Below the pieces are notes generated by a model. That model had not been told where the DNA came from. It did not search any database and saw only the letters and a list, made by a program, of their open reading frames with translations. A stretch of 8,495 nt of DNA from Alphaproteobacteria bacterium (GTDB taxonomy: Bacteria; Pseudomonadota; Alphaproteobacteria; Sneathiellales; Sneathiellaceae), in the NCBI GenBank assembly GCA_006226265.1, contig SBHH01000200.1:1-8495 (forward strand). The letters run 5' to 3'. The position numbers were made by a program, and so were the translations under genes. Below are positions 1-7,603 of this stretch, one piece after another. How positions within the stretch are numbered: the first letter of the stretch is position 1; each line of letters starts with the position of its first letter.

Positions 1-2338
1 CCTCGCTCTGGCGGCTCGCGGCCTCCGTCATCGCCTCCACTGCCTTCAGCACGCGCTCCGGCGTGGCCGGGGCGTCAAGATCGGGATAAAGGCGGTAGTT
101 CGACAGGCTGGAAACGGCGTCCGCAATCGCGTTCCAGGCGGAAATGGCGAGCATGAAGGGCGGTTCCCCCACTGCCTTCGATTTGAAGATTGTCTCCTCG
201 ACATTCTCACCGCGCTCATAAATCTTCATGGTGAAATGCGGCGGCCGGTCGCTGCAGGCGGGAATTTTATAGGTCGAGGGCGCATGGGTCTTGAGGTTCC
301 CGGCGGCATCGAAGAAAAGCTCCTCCGTCGTCAGCCAGCCCATCCCCTGAATGAAACCCCCTTCGATCTGGCCGAGGTCAACGGCGGGGTTGAGGCTTTT
401 TCCTGTATCATGCAGGATATCGACGGCGGTGATTTTATTCTCGCCGGTCAGGGTATCGATCACGGCCTCCGATACTGCCGCGCCATAGGCGAAATAATAG
501 AAGGGCCGCCCGGTCAGGGTTTCCGCATCGTAATGGATCTTGGGCGTCTTGTAATAGCCGGTTGCGGAAAGAGAGATGCGCGCGAGATAAGCCTGCCAGA
601 CAAGTTCCTTGAACGGGATTTCCTTAGGCCCGATTTTCACCCGGTTAGGCTTGAAAACAATCTCATGCTCCGGTACCTCGTAATGGGCGACCGCGAATTC
701 GATCAGCCGGGCTTTTAAGGTAAGCGCCGCCGCTTCCGCCGCCTTGCCGTTGAGATCGGCACCGGAGGAGGCCGCCGTCGGTGAGGTGTTCGGCACCTTG
801 TCGGTCCGGGTCGCGGTGATGCGGACTTTACCCAAATCAATCTGCAACACTTCCGCGACGACCTGGGCGACCTTGACATAAAGACCCTGTCCCATCTCCG
901 TGCCGCCGTGATTGATCATCACGCTGCCATCCGTATAGATATGCAGAAGCGCGCCTGCCTGATTCATATGGGTGGCGGTGAAGGAAATACCGAACTTCAC
1001 CGGGGTGAGGGCAATGCCTTTCTTGAGATAGGGGCTCGCCTCGTTAAAGGTGCGGATGGCATCCCGCCGCGCCGCGTAATCAGAAGATTTTTCAAGGGCC
1101 GCGATCAGTTCCGGCGCGATATTATCCTCAACCGGCATCTGGTAAGGCGTGAGGTTACGGCTCTCCTTGCCATAGAGATTGACTTTGCGCACATCAAGCG
1201 GGTCCATCTGCAGATGGCAGGCGATGGCATCCATCATCCGCTCCGGCGCCAGCATCCCTTGCGGTCCGCCGAAGCCCCGGAAGGCGGTGTTGGAAACCGT
1301 ATGGGTCTTGCAGCGATGCGAGATGATCGAGACATTTTCCAGATAATAGCAATTGTCCACATGGAACATTGCCCGGTCATTGATGGAGGCGGAGAGATCG
1401 ACCGAGCGGCCGCAGCGCGACGCCAGCACGAATTCCGCTCCATGCACGCGTCCCGTCTCGTCAAAGCCGAAATCGACCGTGATCACGAAGTCATGGCGCT
1501 TGCCGGTCATCACCATGTCATCGTCCCGATCAAGCCGGAGCTTCGCGGGGCGGCCCGCCTTCTGCGCGGCAAGGGCGGCCATGGCGGCGAACCAGGCGCC
1601 CTGCGTTTCCTTTCCGCCGAAACCGCCGCCCATGCGGCGCACCTGCACCGTCACCGCGTTCTGCGGAACGCTGAGGACCTTGGCGACATTATGCTGCACT
1701 TCCGTCGGATGCTGGGTCGAGGAATAGACGAACATTTCGTCTTCCTCCCCCGGGATGGCGAGGGCGATATGCCCTTCGAGATAAAAATGATCCTGTCCGC
1801 CCACTTCGAACCGGCGGGAGAGCCGATAAGGCGCCGCCTTGATCGCGGCGGCGGCGTCGCCCCGCCTGATTTCCCGGCTTTGAAGCACGAAGGACTGGGC
1901 GGCGATGGCCTGCTCGACCGTCGTGATGGCGGGCAGTTCCTCATATTCGACGACGGCCTTTTTCGCGGCGGCGCGGGCTTGTGCAAGGCTGTTCGCGGCA
2001 ACGGCGAAAAGCGGCTGCCCGACATATTCGACAAGGCCGTCGGCAAAAAGCGGATCGTCCCCGGCGATGGGGGAGGCGTCATTGACGCCCGGAATGTCGG
2101 CGGCGGTCAGCACGACGGCGACGCCCGCACAATCGCGGACGGCGGAAACGTCGAGCTTCGTGATATGGGCATGGGCCTTCTCGCTCATCGCGACATAGAG
2201 ATGGAGAAGGTTCTTGGGCTCCGGGATATCGTCGATATAGTGCGCTTCGCCTGACACCTGACGCGCGGCGCTGTCATGGGGATGGGCGCTATGGACGCCG
2301 CCCCGGATCGCTTTCTGGGCGGAAAGGGCCTCAGACAT
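1..2338 (-). CDS. xdhB: Xanthine dehydrogenase, molybdopterin-binding (large) subunit, 3' end outside window
   Basis: Large subunit of the cytoplasmic two-subunit xanthine dehydrogenase, which hydroxylates hypoxanthine and xanthine to urate at a molybdenum cofactor and passes electrons to XdhA. The frame is open for 779 codons from ATG at 2338 and leaves the window near residue 779. Rhodobacter capsulatus XdhB is about 777 aa, so only a few residues should be missing. Visible family motifs: STQHP (Q209), GGGFGGKE (residues 237-244, catalytic-site E244), INDRAMF (R322), FRGFGGPQ (R354, F356) and AVGEPP (E725). They correspond to bovine Q767, E802, R880, R912/F914 and the general base E1261; the Q209-E244-R322 spacing matches the bovine enzyme exactly. 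E244 plus R322 favours purine over aldehyde substrates. The start overlaps the end of xdhA by 8 bases, and a strong AAGGAGGA (2346-2353) lies 7 bases upstream, so the subunits are probably translationally coupled. xdhC often follows in such loci and may lie beyond the left edge. Confidence 0.97.
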   Translation of the reverse strand, partial: MSEALSAQKAIRGGVHSAHPHDSAARQVSGEAHYIDDIPEPKNLLHLYVAMSEKAHAHITKLDVSAVRDCAGVAVVLTAADIPGVNDASPIAGDDPLFADGLVEYVGQPLFAVAANSLAQARAAAKKAVVEYEELPAITTVEQAIAAQSFVLQSREIRRGDAAAAIKAAPYRLSRRFEVGGQDHFYLEGHIALAIPGEEDEMFVYSSTQHPTEVQHNVAKVLSVPQNAVTVQVRRMGGGFGGKETQGAWFAAMAALAAQKAGRPAKLRLDRDDDMVMTGKRHDFVITVDFGFDETGRVHGAEFVLASRCGRSVDLSASINDRAMFHVDNCYYLENVSIISHRCKTHTVSNTAFRGFGGPQGMLAPERMMDAIACHLQMDPLDVRKVNLYGKESRNLTPYQMPVEDNIAPELIAALEKSSDYAARRDAIRTFNEASPYLKKGIALTPVKFGISFTATHMNQAGALLHIYTDGSVMINHGGTEMGQGLYVKVAQVVAEVLQIDLGKVRITATRTDKVPNTSPTAASSGADLNGKAAEAAALTLKARLIEFAVAHYEVPEHEIVFKPNRVKIGPKEIPFKELVWQAYLARISLSATGYYKTPKIHYDAETLTGRPFYYFAYGAAVSEAVIDTLTGENKITAVDILHDTGKSLNPAVDLGQIEGGFIQGMGWLTTEELFFDAAGNLKTHAPSTYKIPACSDRPPHFTMKIYERGENVEETIFKSKAVGEPPFMLAISAWNAIADAVSSLSNYRLYPDLDAPATPERVLKAVEAMTEAASRQSE

Positions 2339-3797
2339 GGACCAGTCCTCCTTCCCCGACGATGCGGCTCGGCACCTCCGGCAGGGTCGTCTCGATTGCG
2401 AATTTTTTAAGGAGATTACAGGCGGCTTTCAGGCGGTATTCCTTGCTCGCGCGCATATCGCTCATGGGCGTGAAGTCATCGGCCATATGATCGAGAGCCG
2501 CCTCGACCGTCGCGAGCGACCAGAGGTTGCCTTTAAGCGCCGCCTCCGTTGCCCTGGCGCGCGCGGGAACGCCCGCCATGCCGCCAAAGGCGATGCGGAT
2601 ATCCGCGACCTTGCCGTCTTTTAAGCTAAGCGCGAAGGCGCCGCAAACGGCGGAGATATCCTGATCGAAGCGCTTTGAAATCTTGTAAGTCGCGAAATGA
2701 TCGTCCGGTTTCAGAAAAGGCACCTCGATGCGGGCGACAAATTCGCCGGGCTTCAAATCCTGCTTCCCATATTCAAGGAAGAAATCATCAAGCGGCAAGG
2801 CCCGTTCACCGCCAGTAGAACCCAAGACAAGCTTTGCATTAAGTGCGATCAGCGCGGGCGGCGTGTCGCCGATCGGCGATCCGTTGGCAATATTGCCGCC
2901 GATGGTGCCGCTGTTGCGGATCTGGGTGGAGGCAATGCGCCGGATGAGTTCCCCAAGATCGGGATGAAAGGCTTTGAGCCGCGCCCATGCATCGCTGTAG
3001 CTCACTCCCGCACCGATCATGAGATGGTCTTCCGTCTCCTGGATGCTGTTCAATTCCTCAATTCGGCCGAGGTATATAATACAGGTGAGGCGGCGATGCT
3101 GCTTGGTGACCCAGAGCCCGACATCGGTCGCGCCTGCAAGCAGGGTCGCGTTCGGATGCTCCTTCAACAATGCTTCCAGCTCCGCGACCGTTCGGGGGGC
3201 GAAGAAATGCCGCGTCCCCTCTGTAAGATGCAGGCTGTCATCCTCCCCCAGCGTTTCAAGAAGGGCGCGGCGGGCGTCATGGCTCGCGTCGAACTGATCG
3301 GTCGGACCCTTGGCTGCAATTTTCTGCGCCGCCTCGACAATCGGACCATAGCCTGTACAGCGGCAGAGATTGCCCGCGAGCACGTCGTCGATATGGCCGC
3401 GCGCGCCGTTGCAGCCCGTATGCATCTCGGCGAACATCGACATGACGAAGCCCGGCGTGCAGAAACCGCATTGCGTGCCGTTCGCCTCGACCATCGCCTT
3501 CTGCACCGGATGAAGCGCGCCGCTTTGAGTTTTCAGATCCTCGACCGTGATCAGTTCCTTGCCGTCCAGCATGGGCAGGAACTGGATGCAGGCATTGACC
3601 GCCTGATAGCGGATATTGTCTTTCTCAAGGGTGCCAAGCACCACAGTGCAGGCGCCGCAGTCGCCTTCCGCACAGCCTTCCTTGCTGCCGGTGAGCTGGG
3701 CCCGATAGCGGAGATGGTTCAAAAGGGTTTCGGTCGGATCGACATCCTCCAACTCGACAATTTCACCCCGGTGAACGAATCTCAGTTTCTGGCGCAT
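2331..3797 (-). CDS. xdhA: Xanthine dehydrogenase, Fe-S/FAD (small) subunit
   Basis: Electron-transfer subunit of xanthine dehydrogenase, 488 aa, cytoplasmic. It relays electrons from the XdhB molybdenum site through two [2Fe-2S] clusters to FAD and then to NAD+. The N-terminal plant-ferredoxin-like domain has C42, C47, C50 and C70 as cluster ligands. The second cluster domain has C110, C113, C145 and C147 (QCGFCTPG and LCRCTGYG), with Q109 next to the cofactor pocket. The FAD domain follows from about residue 195, with LLAGATDVG at 219-227 and GTIGGN at 297-302. A CO-dehydrogenase-type C-terminal domain ends in VGEGGLVHV. Length matches bacterial XdhA (about 460-500 aa) and all cluster cysteines are present. 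The start ATG at 3797 sits just before the conserved Fe-S domain; its ribosome site is weak (CCGGAA-like). It lies 65 bases downstream of hiuH and overlaps xdhB by 8 bases, fitting one hiuH-xdhA-xdhB transcript. Confidence 0.97.
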   Translation of the reverse strand: MRQKLRFVHRGEIVELEDVDPTETLLNHLRYRAQLTGSKEGCAEGDCGACTVVLGTLEKDNIRYQAVNACIQFLPMLDGKELITVEDLKTQSGALHPVQKAMVEANGTQCGFCTPGFVMSMFAEMHTGCNGARGHIDDVLAGNLCRCTGYGPIVEAAQKIAAKGPTDQFDASHDARRALLETLGEDDSLHLTEGTRHFFAPRTVAELEALLKEHPNATLLAGATDVGLWVTKQHRRLTCIIYLGRIEELNSIQETEDHLMIGAGVSYSDAWARLKAFHPDLGELIRRIASTQIRNSGTIGGNIANGSPIGDTPPALIALNAKLVLGSTGGERALPLDDFFLEYGKQDLKPGEFVARIEVPFLKPDDHFATYKISKRFDQDISAVCGAFALSLKDGKVADIRIAFGGMAGVPARARATEAALKGNLWSLATVEAALDHMADDFTPMSDMRASKEYRLKAACNLLKKFAIETTLPEVPSRIVGEGGLVHV

Positions 3798-3822
3798 GAT
3801 CTATTCCGGAAATACCGCGTCA

Positions 3823-3831
3823 ACTATAGCA
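3823..3831 (-). promoter_or_regulatory. Possible extended -10 promoter for xdhA
   Basis: On the minus strand the hiuH-xdhA gap (3798-3862) contains TGCTATAGT, which reads as an extended -10 element (TGnTATAnT) about 25 bases upstream of the xdhA start. No good -35 is seen at the expected distance (TGCCCA at 3851-3846 is poor). An internal promoter could let xdhAB be expressed separately from hiuH. This rests on a short motif match only. Confidence 0.25.
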
Positions 3832-3862
3832 GAATATCGAAAGGATGGGCAGATATCGTGCA

Positions 3863-4216
3863 TCAGCTTCCCCGATAAGTCGAATAGCCGTAAGGCGAGA
3901 GGAGGAGAGGGACATGATAATGCGCCCCCTCATCGGCGATGCCGAAACGAAGGATGATATCTTCCAGAAACGGCGGATCGGGAAGTTCAAGGCCGGCGGC
4001 GGTGAAATAAACCCCGGCCTCGAACTCCAGTTCATAGCGGCCTTTCCTGAACGTCCCCCCCTCCATTAACGGAGCATCGACGCGCCCGTCCGCATTGGTG
4101 GTCGCGGCGGCAATTTTCTCCCGCGCCGATCCCGCAAGACGGTATAGCGTGATCCCGATCCCGGCGGCGGGCTTGCCCGTCGCGGTATCCAGAACATGCG
4201 TCGTCAGTTTCCCCAT
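3863..4216 (-). CDS. hiuH: 5-hydroxyisourate hydrolase (transthyretin-like)
   Basis: Hydrolyses 5-hydroxyisourate, the product of urate oxidation, to OHCU, the substrate of UraD. The protein is 117 aa from ATG at 4216, the normal length for bacterial HIU hydrolase (also named uraH or pucM). Visible signature residues: THVLDT near the N-terminus (H7), DGRV (R45), [16 protein letters not shown] (H101 within it) and the C-terminal tetrapeptide YRGS (114-117), which separates this enzyme from transthyretin. The frame is open further upstream to an ATG at 4258, but that would add 14 residues ([14 protein letters not shown]) with no family resemblance. The GGGGGAAG sequence just before 4216 supports the shorter start. 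No signal peptide is seen, so the protein is probably cytoplasmic. It is the first gene of the leftward operon. Confidence 0.95.
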   Translation of the reverse strand: MGKLTTHVLDTATGKPAAGIGITLYRLAGSAREKIAAATTNADGRVDAPLMEGGTFRKGRYELEFEAGVYFTAAGLELPDPPFLEDIILRFGIADEGAHYHVPLLLSPYGYSTYRGS

Positions 4217-4284
4217 TCCGCTTCCCCCGTGTCGCGGCGCGCATTGCCGCAACTTCAATGGCAGCTTGCATGACTGATCCTAGA

Positions 4285-4337
4285 TTGTCCACATGTTTTA
4301 TTTATTTTGTATACAATTCATATGTATGTTGTATAAC
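4285..4337 (+). promoter_or_regulatory. Candidate promoter(s) for the gntR-puuE-uraD-alc-allA operon
   Basis: Two readings are possible on the plus strand. TTGTCC (4285-4290) and TGTATA (4308-4313) have a 17-base spacer; TTGTAT (4307-4312) and TATAAC (4332-4337) have a longer 19-base spacer but a better -10. Both overlap the TTGT repeats, consistent with autoregulation by the GntR protein. The true transcription start cannot be decided from sequence. Confidence 0.35.
4308..4336 (-). promoter_or_regulatory. Candidate promoter for hiuH-xdhA-xdhB
   Basis: Reading leftward, TTATAC (4336-4331) as -35 and TATACA (4313-4308) as -10 are separated by 17 bases, a normal sigma-70 arrangement. The -10 lies inside the TTGTATACAA palindrome, so a protein bound there would block the promoter. 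The implied hiuH leader is about 85 bases. The match is moderate and the region is AT-rich, so chance is possible. Confidence 0.35.
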
Positions 4338-4369
4338 TAAAAAGGAGGGAATTGTAGTAAGGATCGATC

Positions 4370-5113
4370 ATGAGCAGGACTGCCCCAACAGCCGCTGTCG
4401 CCCGTGCCCCGGAGGCACCCCGAAAATCGCAGAACGACCTTATTCATAGCCAGGTGTTTACCGCCATATTGGAGCAACGCCTCGCGCCCGGAACGAAGCT
4501 CGCGGAAGACACGCTCGGGCAGATTTTCGGCGTGAGCCGGACGGTGATCCGCGCCGTGCTGCAGCGCCTCGCGCATGAGCGGATCGTTCGTATCCATCCC
4601 AACCGGGGCGCGTTCGTTGCCGAACCCTCGCCCGAGGAGGCGCATGAAGTGCTGGAGGCCCGCCGCCTGATCGAGGAGGGGATCATGCGCCTTGCCATCC
4701 AGAAATGCAGCCCGTCCGATATCGCAATGCTTCAGGACATGGTCGCGGCGGAGCAAAAAAGCCTCGATGCCGGGGATCATCAGGTCTGGGTCCGCCAGTC
4801 AGGCGATTTCCACCTGCGGCTAGCGAGAATAGCCGGGAGCGAGACCCTGACCGCCTATCTTCGCGAGTTGATCTCGCGCACCTCCCTCATCATCGTGCAG
4901 TATCAGAAGGGCAATTTGTCGAGTTGCGCCTGCGATGAGCATCTCGATATCATTGACGCGCTTTCCGAAAAGGACGAGGCGCGCGCGGTTACCGTCATGC
5001 TCGATCATTTAAGCACGCTTGAAAACAACCTTCATCTGTCGGGGGAAAGCCCGAAAAGCGATCTTTACGCCATCTTCCAACAACAATCAGAAAATCAGGA
5101 GCCGGCATCGTGA
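4370..5113 (+). CDS. GntR-family transcriptional regulator, FadR/FCD subfamily
   Basis: DNA-binding regulator of 247 aa. After a 20-residue Ala/Pro-rich tail, a winged helix-turn-helix spans about residues 24-85: the PGTKLAEDTLGQIFGVSRTVIRAVLQRL region and then the wing RIHPNRGAFVAEP. An all-helical FCD ligand domain follows (about 92-222). H148 (GDFHLRLA), H191 (DEHLDII) and H213 (MLDHL) sit where FCD proteins carry their metal-binding histidines, so a metal-assisted carboxylate ligand is plausible. An in-frame TAG at 4355 excludes a longer protein; TAAGGA, 6 bases before ATG, serves as ribosome site. It is first in the catabolic operon, overlaps puuE by 4 bases and faces hiuH-xdhAB across the TTGT repeats. 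Inferred job: autoregulated control of both arms by a pathway intermediate such as allantoate or ureidoglycolate. The ligand and the sign of control are not visible, and I assign no gene name. Confidence 0.93.
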   Translation: MSRTAPTAAVARAPEAPRKSQNDLIHSQVFTAILEQRLAPGTKLAEDTLGQIFGVSRTVIRAVLQRLAHERIVRIHPNRGAFVAEPSPEEAHEVLEARRLIEEGIMRLAIQKCSPSDIAMLQDMVAAEQKSLDAGDHQVWVRQSGDFHLRLARIAGSETLTAYLRELISRTSLIIVQYQKGNLSSCACDEHLDIIDALSEKDEARAVTVMLDHLSTLENNLHLSGESPKSDLYAIFQQQSENQEPAS

Positions 5114-6039
5114 CCGATCAGTCAAAGCTTCCCTATCCCCGTGATCTTATCGGCTATGGCGCCAATCCGCCGGACCCGAAATGGCCGGACGGCGCCCGCG
5201 TGGCGGTTCAGTTCGTCCTAAATTACGAGGAAGGCGGCGAGAACTGCGTCCTGCATGGCGATGCGGCGTCGGAGGCATTTCTTTCCGAAATTATCGGCGC
5301 GGCGATGCTGCCGGACGTGCGCCATATCAGCATGGAATCGATTTATGAATATGGCAGTCGGGCCGGTGTCTGGCGTGTCCTCCGCCTGTTCAAGGAGTTC
5401 GACATCCCGCTCACCATCTTTGCGGTTGCCATGGCGCTTGAACGAAATCCCGCCGTTGCCGAGGCCGTGAAGGCGGCCGGGCATGAAATCTGCAGCCATG
5501 GCTATCGCTGGATCGATTATCAGTATGTCCCGGAAAGCGTTGAGCGCGAGCATATGCAGCGCGCGATCGAGATCATCACGCGCCTGACGGGGGAACGCCC
5601 GCTTGGCTGGTATACAGGGCGGACCAGCCCCAACACCCGCCGTCTGGTCGCGGAGGAAGGGGGCTTCCTGTATGACGCCGACGCTTATGACGATGATCTC
5701 CCTTACTGGATCGAAGAGGCGGGACGCGATCAGCTGGTCATCCCCTATACCCTGGATGTGAATGACATGCGCTTTGCCTCTCCGCAGGGCTTCAACAGCG
5801 GGGAGCAGTATTTCACTTACCTCAAGGACGCCTTCGATACCCTCTATGAAGAGGGGGAGACCGCGCCCAAGATGATGTCCGTCGGGCTGCATTGCCGCCT
5901 TGTCGGCCGTCCGGGCCGGATCGCGGCGCTGAAGCGCTTCCTGAAATATGTAAAGAGCCATGACAAGGTCTGGTGCGCGCGGCGTATCGACATTGCGCGT
6001 CACTGGCATGAGCATCATCCGCCCGCCGGTGCCGCATGA
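5110..6039 (+). CDS. puuE: Allantoinase, PuuE type (polysaccharide-deacetylase fold)
   Basis: Hydrolyses the hydantoin ring of S-allantoin to allantoate. It belongs to the PuuE family described in Pseudomonas fluorescens, unrelated to the metal-dependent amidohydrolase AllB. The 309-aa length matches that family (about 308 aa). Characteristic segments: PRDLIGYGANPPDPKWP near the N-terminus, NYEEGGE (38-44) where true polysaccharide deacetylases carry their metal-binding Asp motif, EICSHGYRWID (126-136), GWYTGRTSPNTRRL (166-179), YDADAYDDDLPYW (188-200) and VGLHCRLVGRPGR (258-270). The start is GTG at 5110, overlapping the regulator's stop in GTGA; AGGAG (5097-5101) lies 8 bases before it. The stop overlaps uraD in ATGA, so it is translationally coupled on both sides. 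The unusual NYEEG region is a family trait, not a defect. Confidence 0.96.
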   Translation: MTDQSKLPYPRDLIGYGANPPDPKWPDGARVAVQFVLNYEEGGENCVLHGDAASEAFLSEIIGAAMLPDVRHISMESIYEYGSRAGVWRVLRLFKEFDIPLTIFAVAMALERNPAVAEAVKAAGHEICSHGYRWIDYQYVPESVEREHMQRAIEIITRLTGERPLGWYTGRTSPNTRRLVAEEGGFLYDADAYDDDLPYWIEEAGRDQLVIPYTLDVNDMRFASPQGFNSGEQYFTYLKDAFDTLYEEGETAPKMMSVGLHCRLVGRPGRIAALKRFLKYVKSHDKVWCARRIDIARHWHEHHPPAGAA

Positions 6040-6590
6040 CGTCCGTCAAATTCAGGGTTCCGCCAAATAAAATGAACGAAGTTCAGTTTATCGAGACTTT
6101 CGGTGGAATTTATGAGCATTCACCCTGGGTCGCGGCGGCGGTCTGGGGGCAGGGCGTGGATGAGGCCGATGCGGATATCAACGCCTTTGCGGCCCGCATG
6201 GCGGCGGTTGTCCGAGCGGCGGGACATGCGCGGCAGCGCGCGCTGGTCGAGGCGCATCCCGATCTTGCGGGCAAGGCGGCGGCGCGGGGTGACCTCACCG
6301 CATCGTCAAGTGCCGAGCAGCAAAGCGCCGGTCTCGATAATTGCAGCGCCGAGGAATATGCGGAATTTCAGGCCTGTAATACCGCCTATTGGGAGAAGTT
6401 CGGCTTCCCCTTCGTTATGGCGGTCAAAAACAGCAGCAGCCCCGAAATTCTGGCCGCCTTCAAGGCGTGCCTTTTGAACAACCCGGATCAGGAGCTCATC
6501 CGCGCCCTTCTTGAGATTGACAAGATCGCCCTCATCCGGCTTATGGAATTGCGAACCCCCGAAGGAACCGGGGAAGGAGAGAAAGAATAA
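6036..6590 (+). CDS. uraD: OHCU decarboxylase
   Basis: Decarboxylates 2-oxo-4-hydroxy-4-carboxy-5-ureidoimidazoline, the HiuH product, giving stereospecific S-allantoin for PuuE. The protein is 184 aa. Family landmarks: [12 protein letters not shown] (22-33), the catalytic-histidine motif AHPDLAGK (H74 followed by P75), [11 protein letters not shown] (E94) and the conserved C-terminal half with [11 protein letters not shown]. Two starts are possible. ATG at 6036 overlaps the puuE stop in ATGA and keeps a [10 protein letters not shown] lead-in of the kind I recall in UraD N-termini. ATG at 6072 would give 172 aa, also normal, but leave a 32-base gap. Neither has a clear Shine-Dalgarno. I prefer 6036 because the rest of the operon is tightly overlapped. 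The 3' end overlaps alc by one base (TAATG). Confidence 0.94.
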   Translation: MTSVKFRVPPNKMNEVQFIETFGGIYEHSPWVAAAVWGQGVDEADADINAFAARMAAVVRAAGHARQRALVEAHPDLAGKAAARGDLTASSSAEQQSAGLDNCSAEEYAEFQACNTAYWEKFGFPFVMAVKNSSSPEILAAFKACLLNNPDQELIRALLEIDKIALIRLMELRTPEGTGEGEKE

Positions 6591-7603
6591 TGACGTTTGA
6601 CCTTCACGATCTAGAGGCGGTTGCCGCTGCCTGCACGGATCTGGCCTCCCCCCGGCTCGGCGCCGAGGTGATTTTTGCGACCGATGATTTCTTCGCCGAC
6701 AAGGCGCGCCTGATCGACCCGGCGGATCCGGTTTTCATCGCCGATAAATATGACGATAACGGCAAATGGATGGATGGTTGGGAAAGCCGCCGGAAAAGGG
6801 GCGAGGGCTATGATCATTGCATCGTCCGGCTGGGCCTGCCGGGGGTTATCAGGGCGGTCGATATCGATACCCGTCACTTCACCGGCAATTTCCCGCCGGC
6901 GGCCTCTCTCGATGCCTGCTATGTCGCGGAAGGGGAGCCTGCCGCCGATACGGTCTGGACGGAAATCGTCCCCTCTCTTTCGTTGAAAGGCGACAGCCAT
7001 CATCCGGTTGAAGTGGAAAGCGGCGCAACCTGGAGCCATCTGCGCCTCAATATCTATCCCGATGGCGGCGTCGCGCGCCTTCGCGTCTATGGCAAGGTGG
7101 AGTGCAACTGGGAGACCCGCGATGAGAATGAGGTGATCGACCTTGCGGCCCTCGTAAACGGCGGGCGGGGTGTCGCGGCGAGCGATCAGCATTACGGCTC
7201 TCCCTCCAATATCCTCGCGCCCGGGCGCGGCATCAATATGGGCGATGGCTGGGAAACCCGGCGGCGGCGCGAACCCGGCAACGACTGGGCGATCATAGCG
7301 CTCGGCCATCCCGGCGTGATCGAGAAGATCGAGGTCGATACCGCCCATTTCAAGGGGAACTACCCGGATCGTTGCTCGATCCAGGCCGCATTCGTGACCG
7401 GCGGCACCGACGCCTCTCTTGTCACGCAAAGCATGTTCTGGAAAACCTTGCTGCCGGAACAGAAGCTCAGCATGGACCATATCCATACGTTCGAGGACGG
7501 CATTGCCGATCTCGGGCTGGTGAGCCATGTCCGGCTCAATATCATCCCGGATGGCGGGGTCAGCCGCCTTCGCCTCTATGGCAGGATCAAGCGGGGTGCG
7601 TGA
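6590..7603 (+). CDS. alc: Allantoicase
   Basis: Hydrolyses allantoate to S-ureidoglycolate and urea. The 337-aa protein has the two tandem allantoicase repeats expected. The first covers about residues 18-165, with [31 protein letters not shown] (58-71) and RLGLPGVI. The second covers about 185-335, with [14 protein letters not shown] (M217 to R227) and [23 protein letters not shown]. Each repeat ends in an RLNI(Y/I)PDGGV-RLR(V/L)YG strand. The start ATG shares a base with the uraD stop (TAATG) and has a good AAGGAGA ribosome site (6574-6580) 9 bases upstream. The stop overlaps the allA start by one base (TGATG). Its presence means nitrogen leaves as urea rather than through the ammonia-releasing allantoate amidohydrolase AllC. 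Confidence 0.97.
   Translation: MTFDLHDLEAVAAACTDLASPRLGAEVIFATDDFFADKARLIDPADPVFIADKYDDNGKWMDGWESRRKRGEGYDHCIVRLGLPGVIRAVDIDTRHFTGNFPPAASLDACYVAEGEPAADTVWTEIVPSLSLKGDSHHPVEVESGATWSHLRLNIYPDGGVARLRVYGKVECNWETRDENEVIDLAALVNGGRGVAASDQHYGSPSNILAPGRGINMGDGWETRRRREPGNDWAIIALGHPGVIEKIEVDTAHFKGNYPDRCSIQAAFVTGGTDASLVTQSMFWKTLLPEQKLSMDHIHTFEDGIADLGLVSHVRLNIIPDGGVSRLRLYGRIKRGA

Larger units (their letters stand above)
4285..4361. repeat. Four TTGT-headed repeats at 22-23 bp phasing (probable operator array)
   Basis: Between hiuH and the GntR gene, TTGT begins at 4285 (TTGTCCACAT), 4307 (TTGTATACAA), 4329 (TTGTATAACT) and 4352 (TTGTAGTAAG), spaced 22, 22 and 23 bp, or about two helical turns. The second copy is a perfect 10-bp palindrome (4307-4316); the others are degraded matches. 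Family knowledge: FCD-type GntR regulators usually bind short palindromes with GT...AC half-sites, often as several sites. Inference: this array is where the adjacent regulator binds and controls both divergent operons. The surrounding AT-richness could produce some TTGT matches by chance, but the central palindrome and regular phasing argue against that. Confidence 0.6.

Noticed and set aside
908..2254. A 448-codon open frame on the plus strand
   Set aside because: It lies antisense to xdhB, whose frame carries all catalytic motifs. The plus-strand translation is low-complexity and His/Arg/Gly-rich with no recognisable domain, typical of GC-rich shadow frames.
2697..3878. A 393-codon open frame on the plus strand
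   Set aside because: It is antisense to xdhA, which has all eight Fe-S cysteines and FAD motifs on the other strand. No domain is recognisable in the plus-strand product.
4217..4258. Longer HiuH beginning at 4258
   Set aside because: The extra residues show no family resemblance or signal peptide, and the ATG at 4216 has a purine-rich ribosome site and gives the usual length.
4291..4345. AT-rich island considered as a mobile-element or phage attachment scar
   Set aside because: It lies exactly between two divergent, functionally linked operons and contains promoter and operator-like motifs; no target duplication or terminal inverted repeats are visible.
5223..5240. Absence of the usual Asp motif of polysaccharide deacetylases in PuuE, considered as a loss of function
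   Set aside because: PuuE allantoinases are described as cofactor-independent with an altered motif here, so NYEEGG is expected.
5218..6018. A 266-codon minus-strand frame inside puuE
   Set aside because: It is the shadow of puuE; the plus-strand protein matches a known family end to end.
6767..7265. Internal similarity within alc considered as a recent duplication
   Set aside because: Two diverged tandem domains are the normal allantoicase architecture.
6611..7528. A 305-codon minus-strand frame inside alc
   Set aside because: It is the shadow of allantoicase, whose two repeats are clear on the plus strand.
7372..7602. N-terminal extension of allA to an upstream ATG
   Set aside because: The extra 77 residues are alc read out of frame. 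AllA homology starts exactly at 7603, where a TGATG junction occurs.
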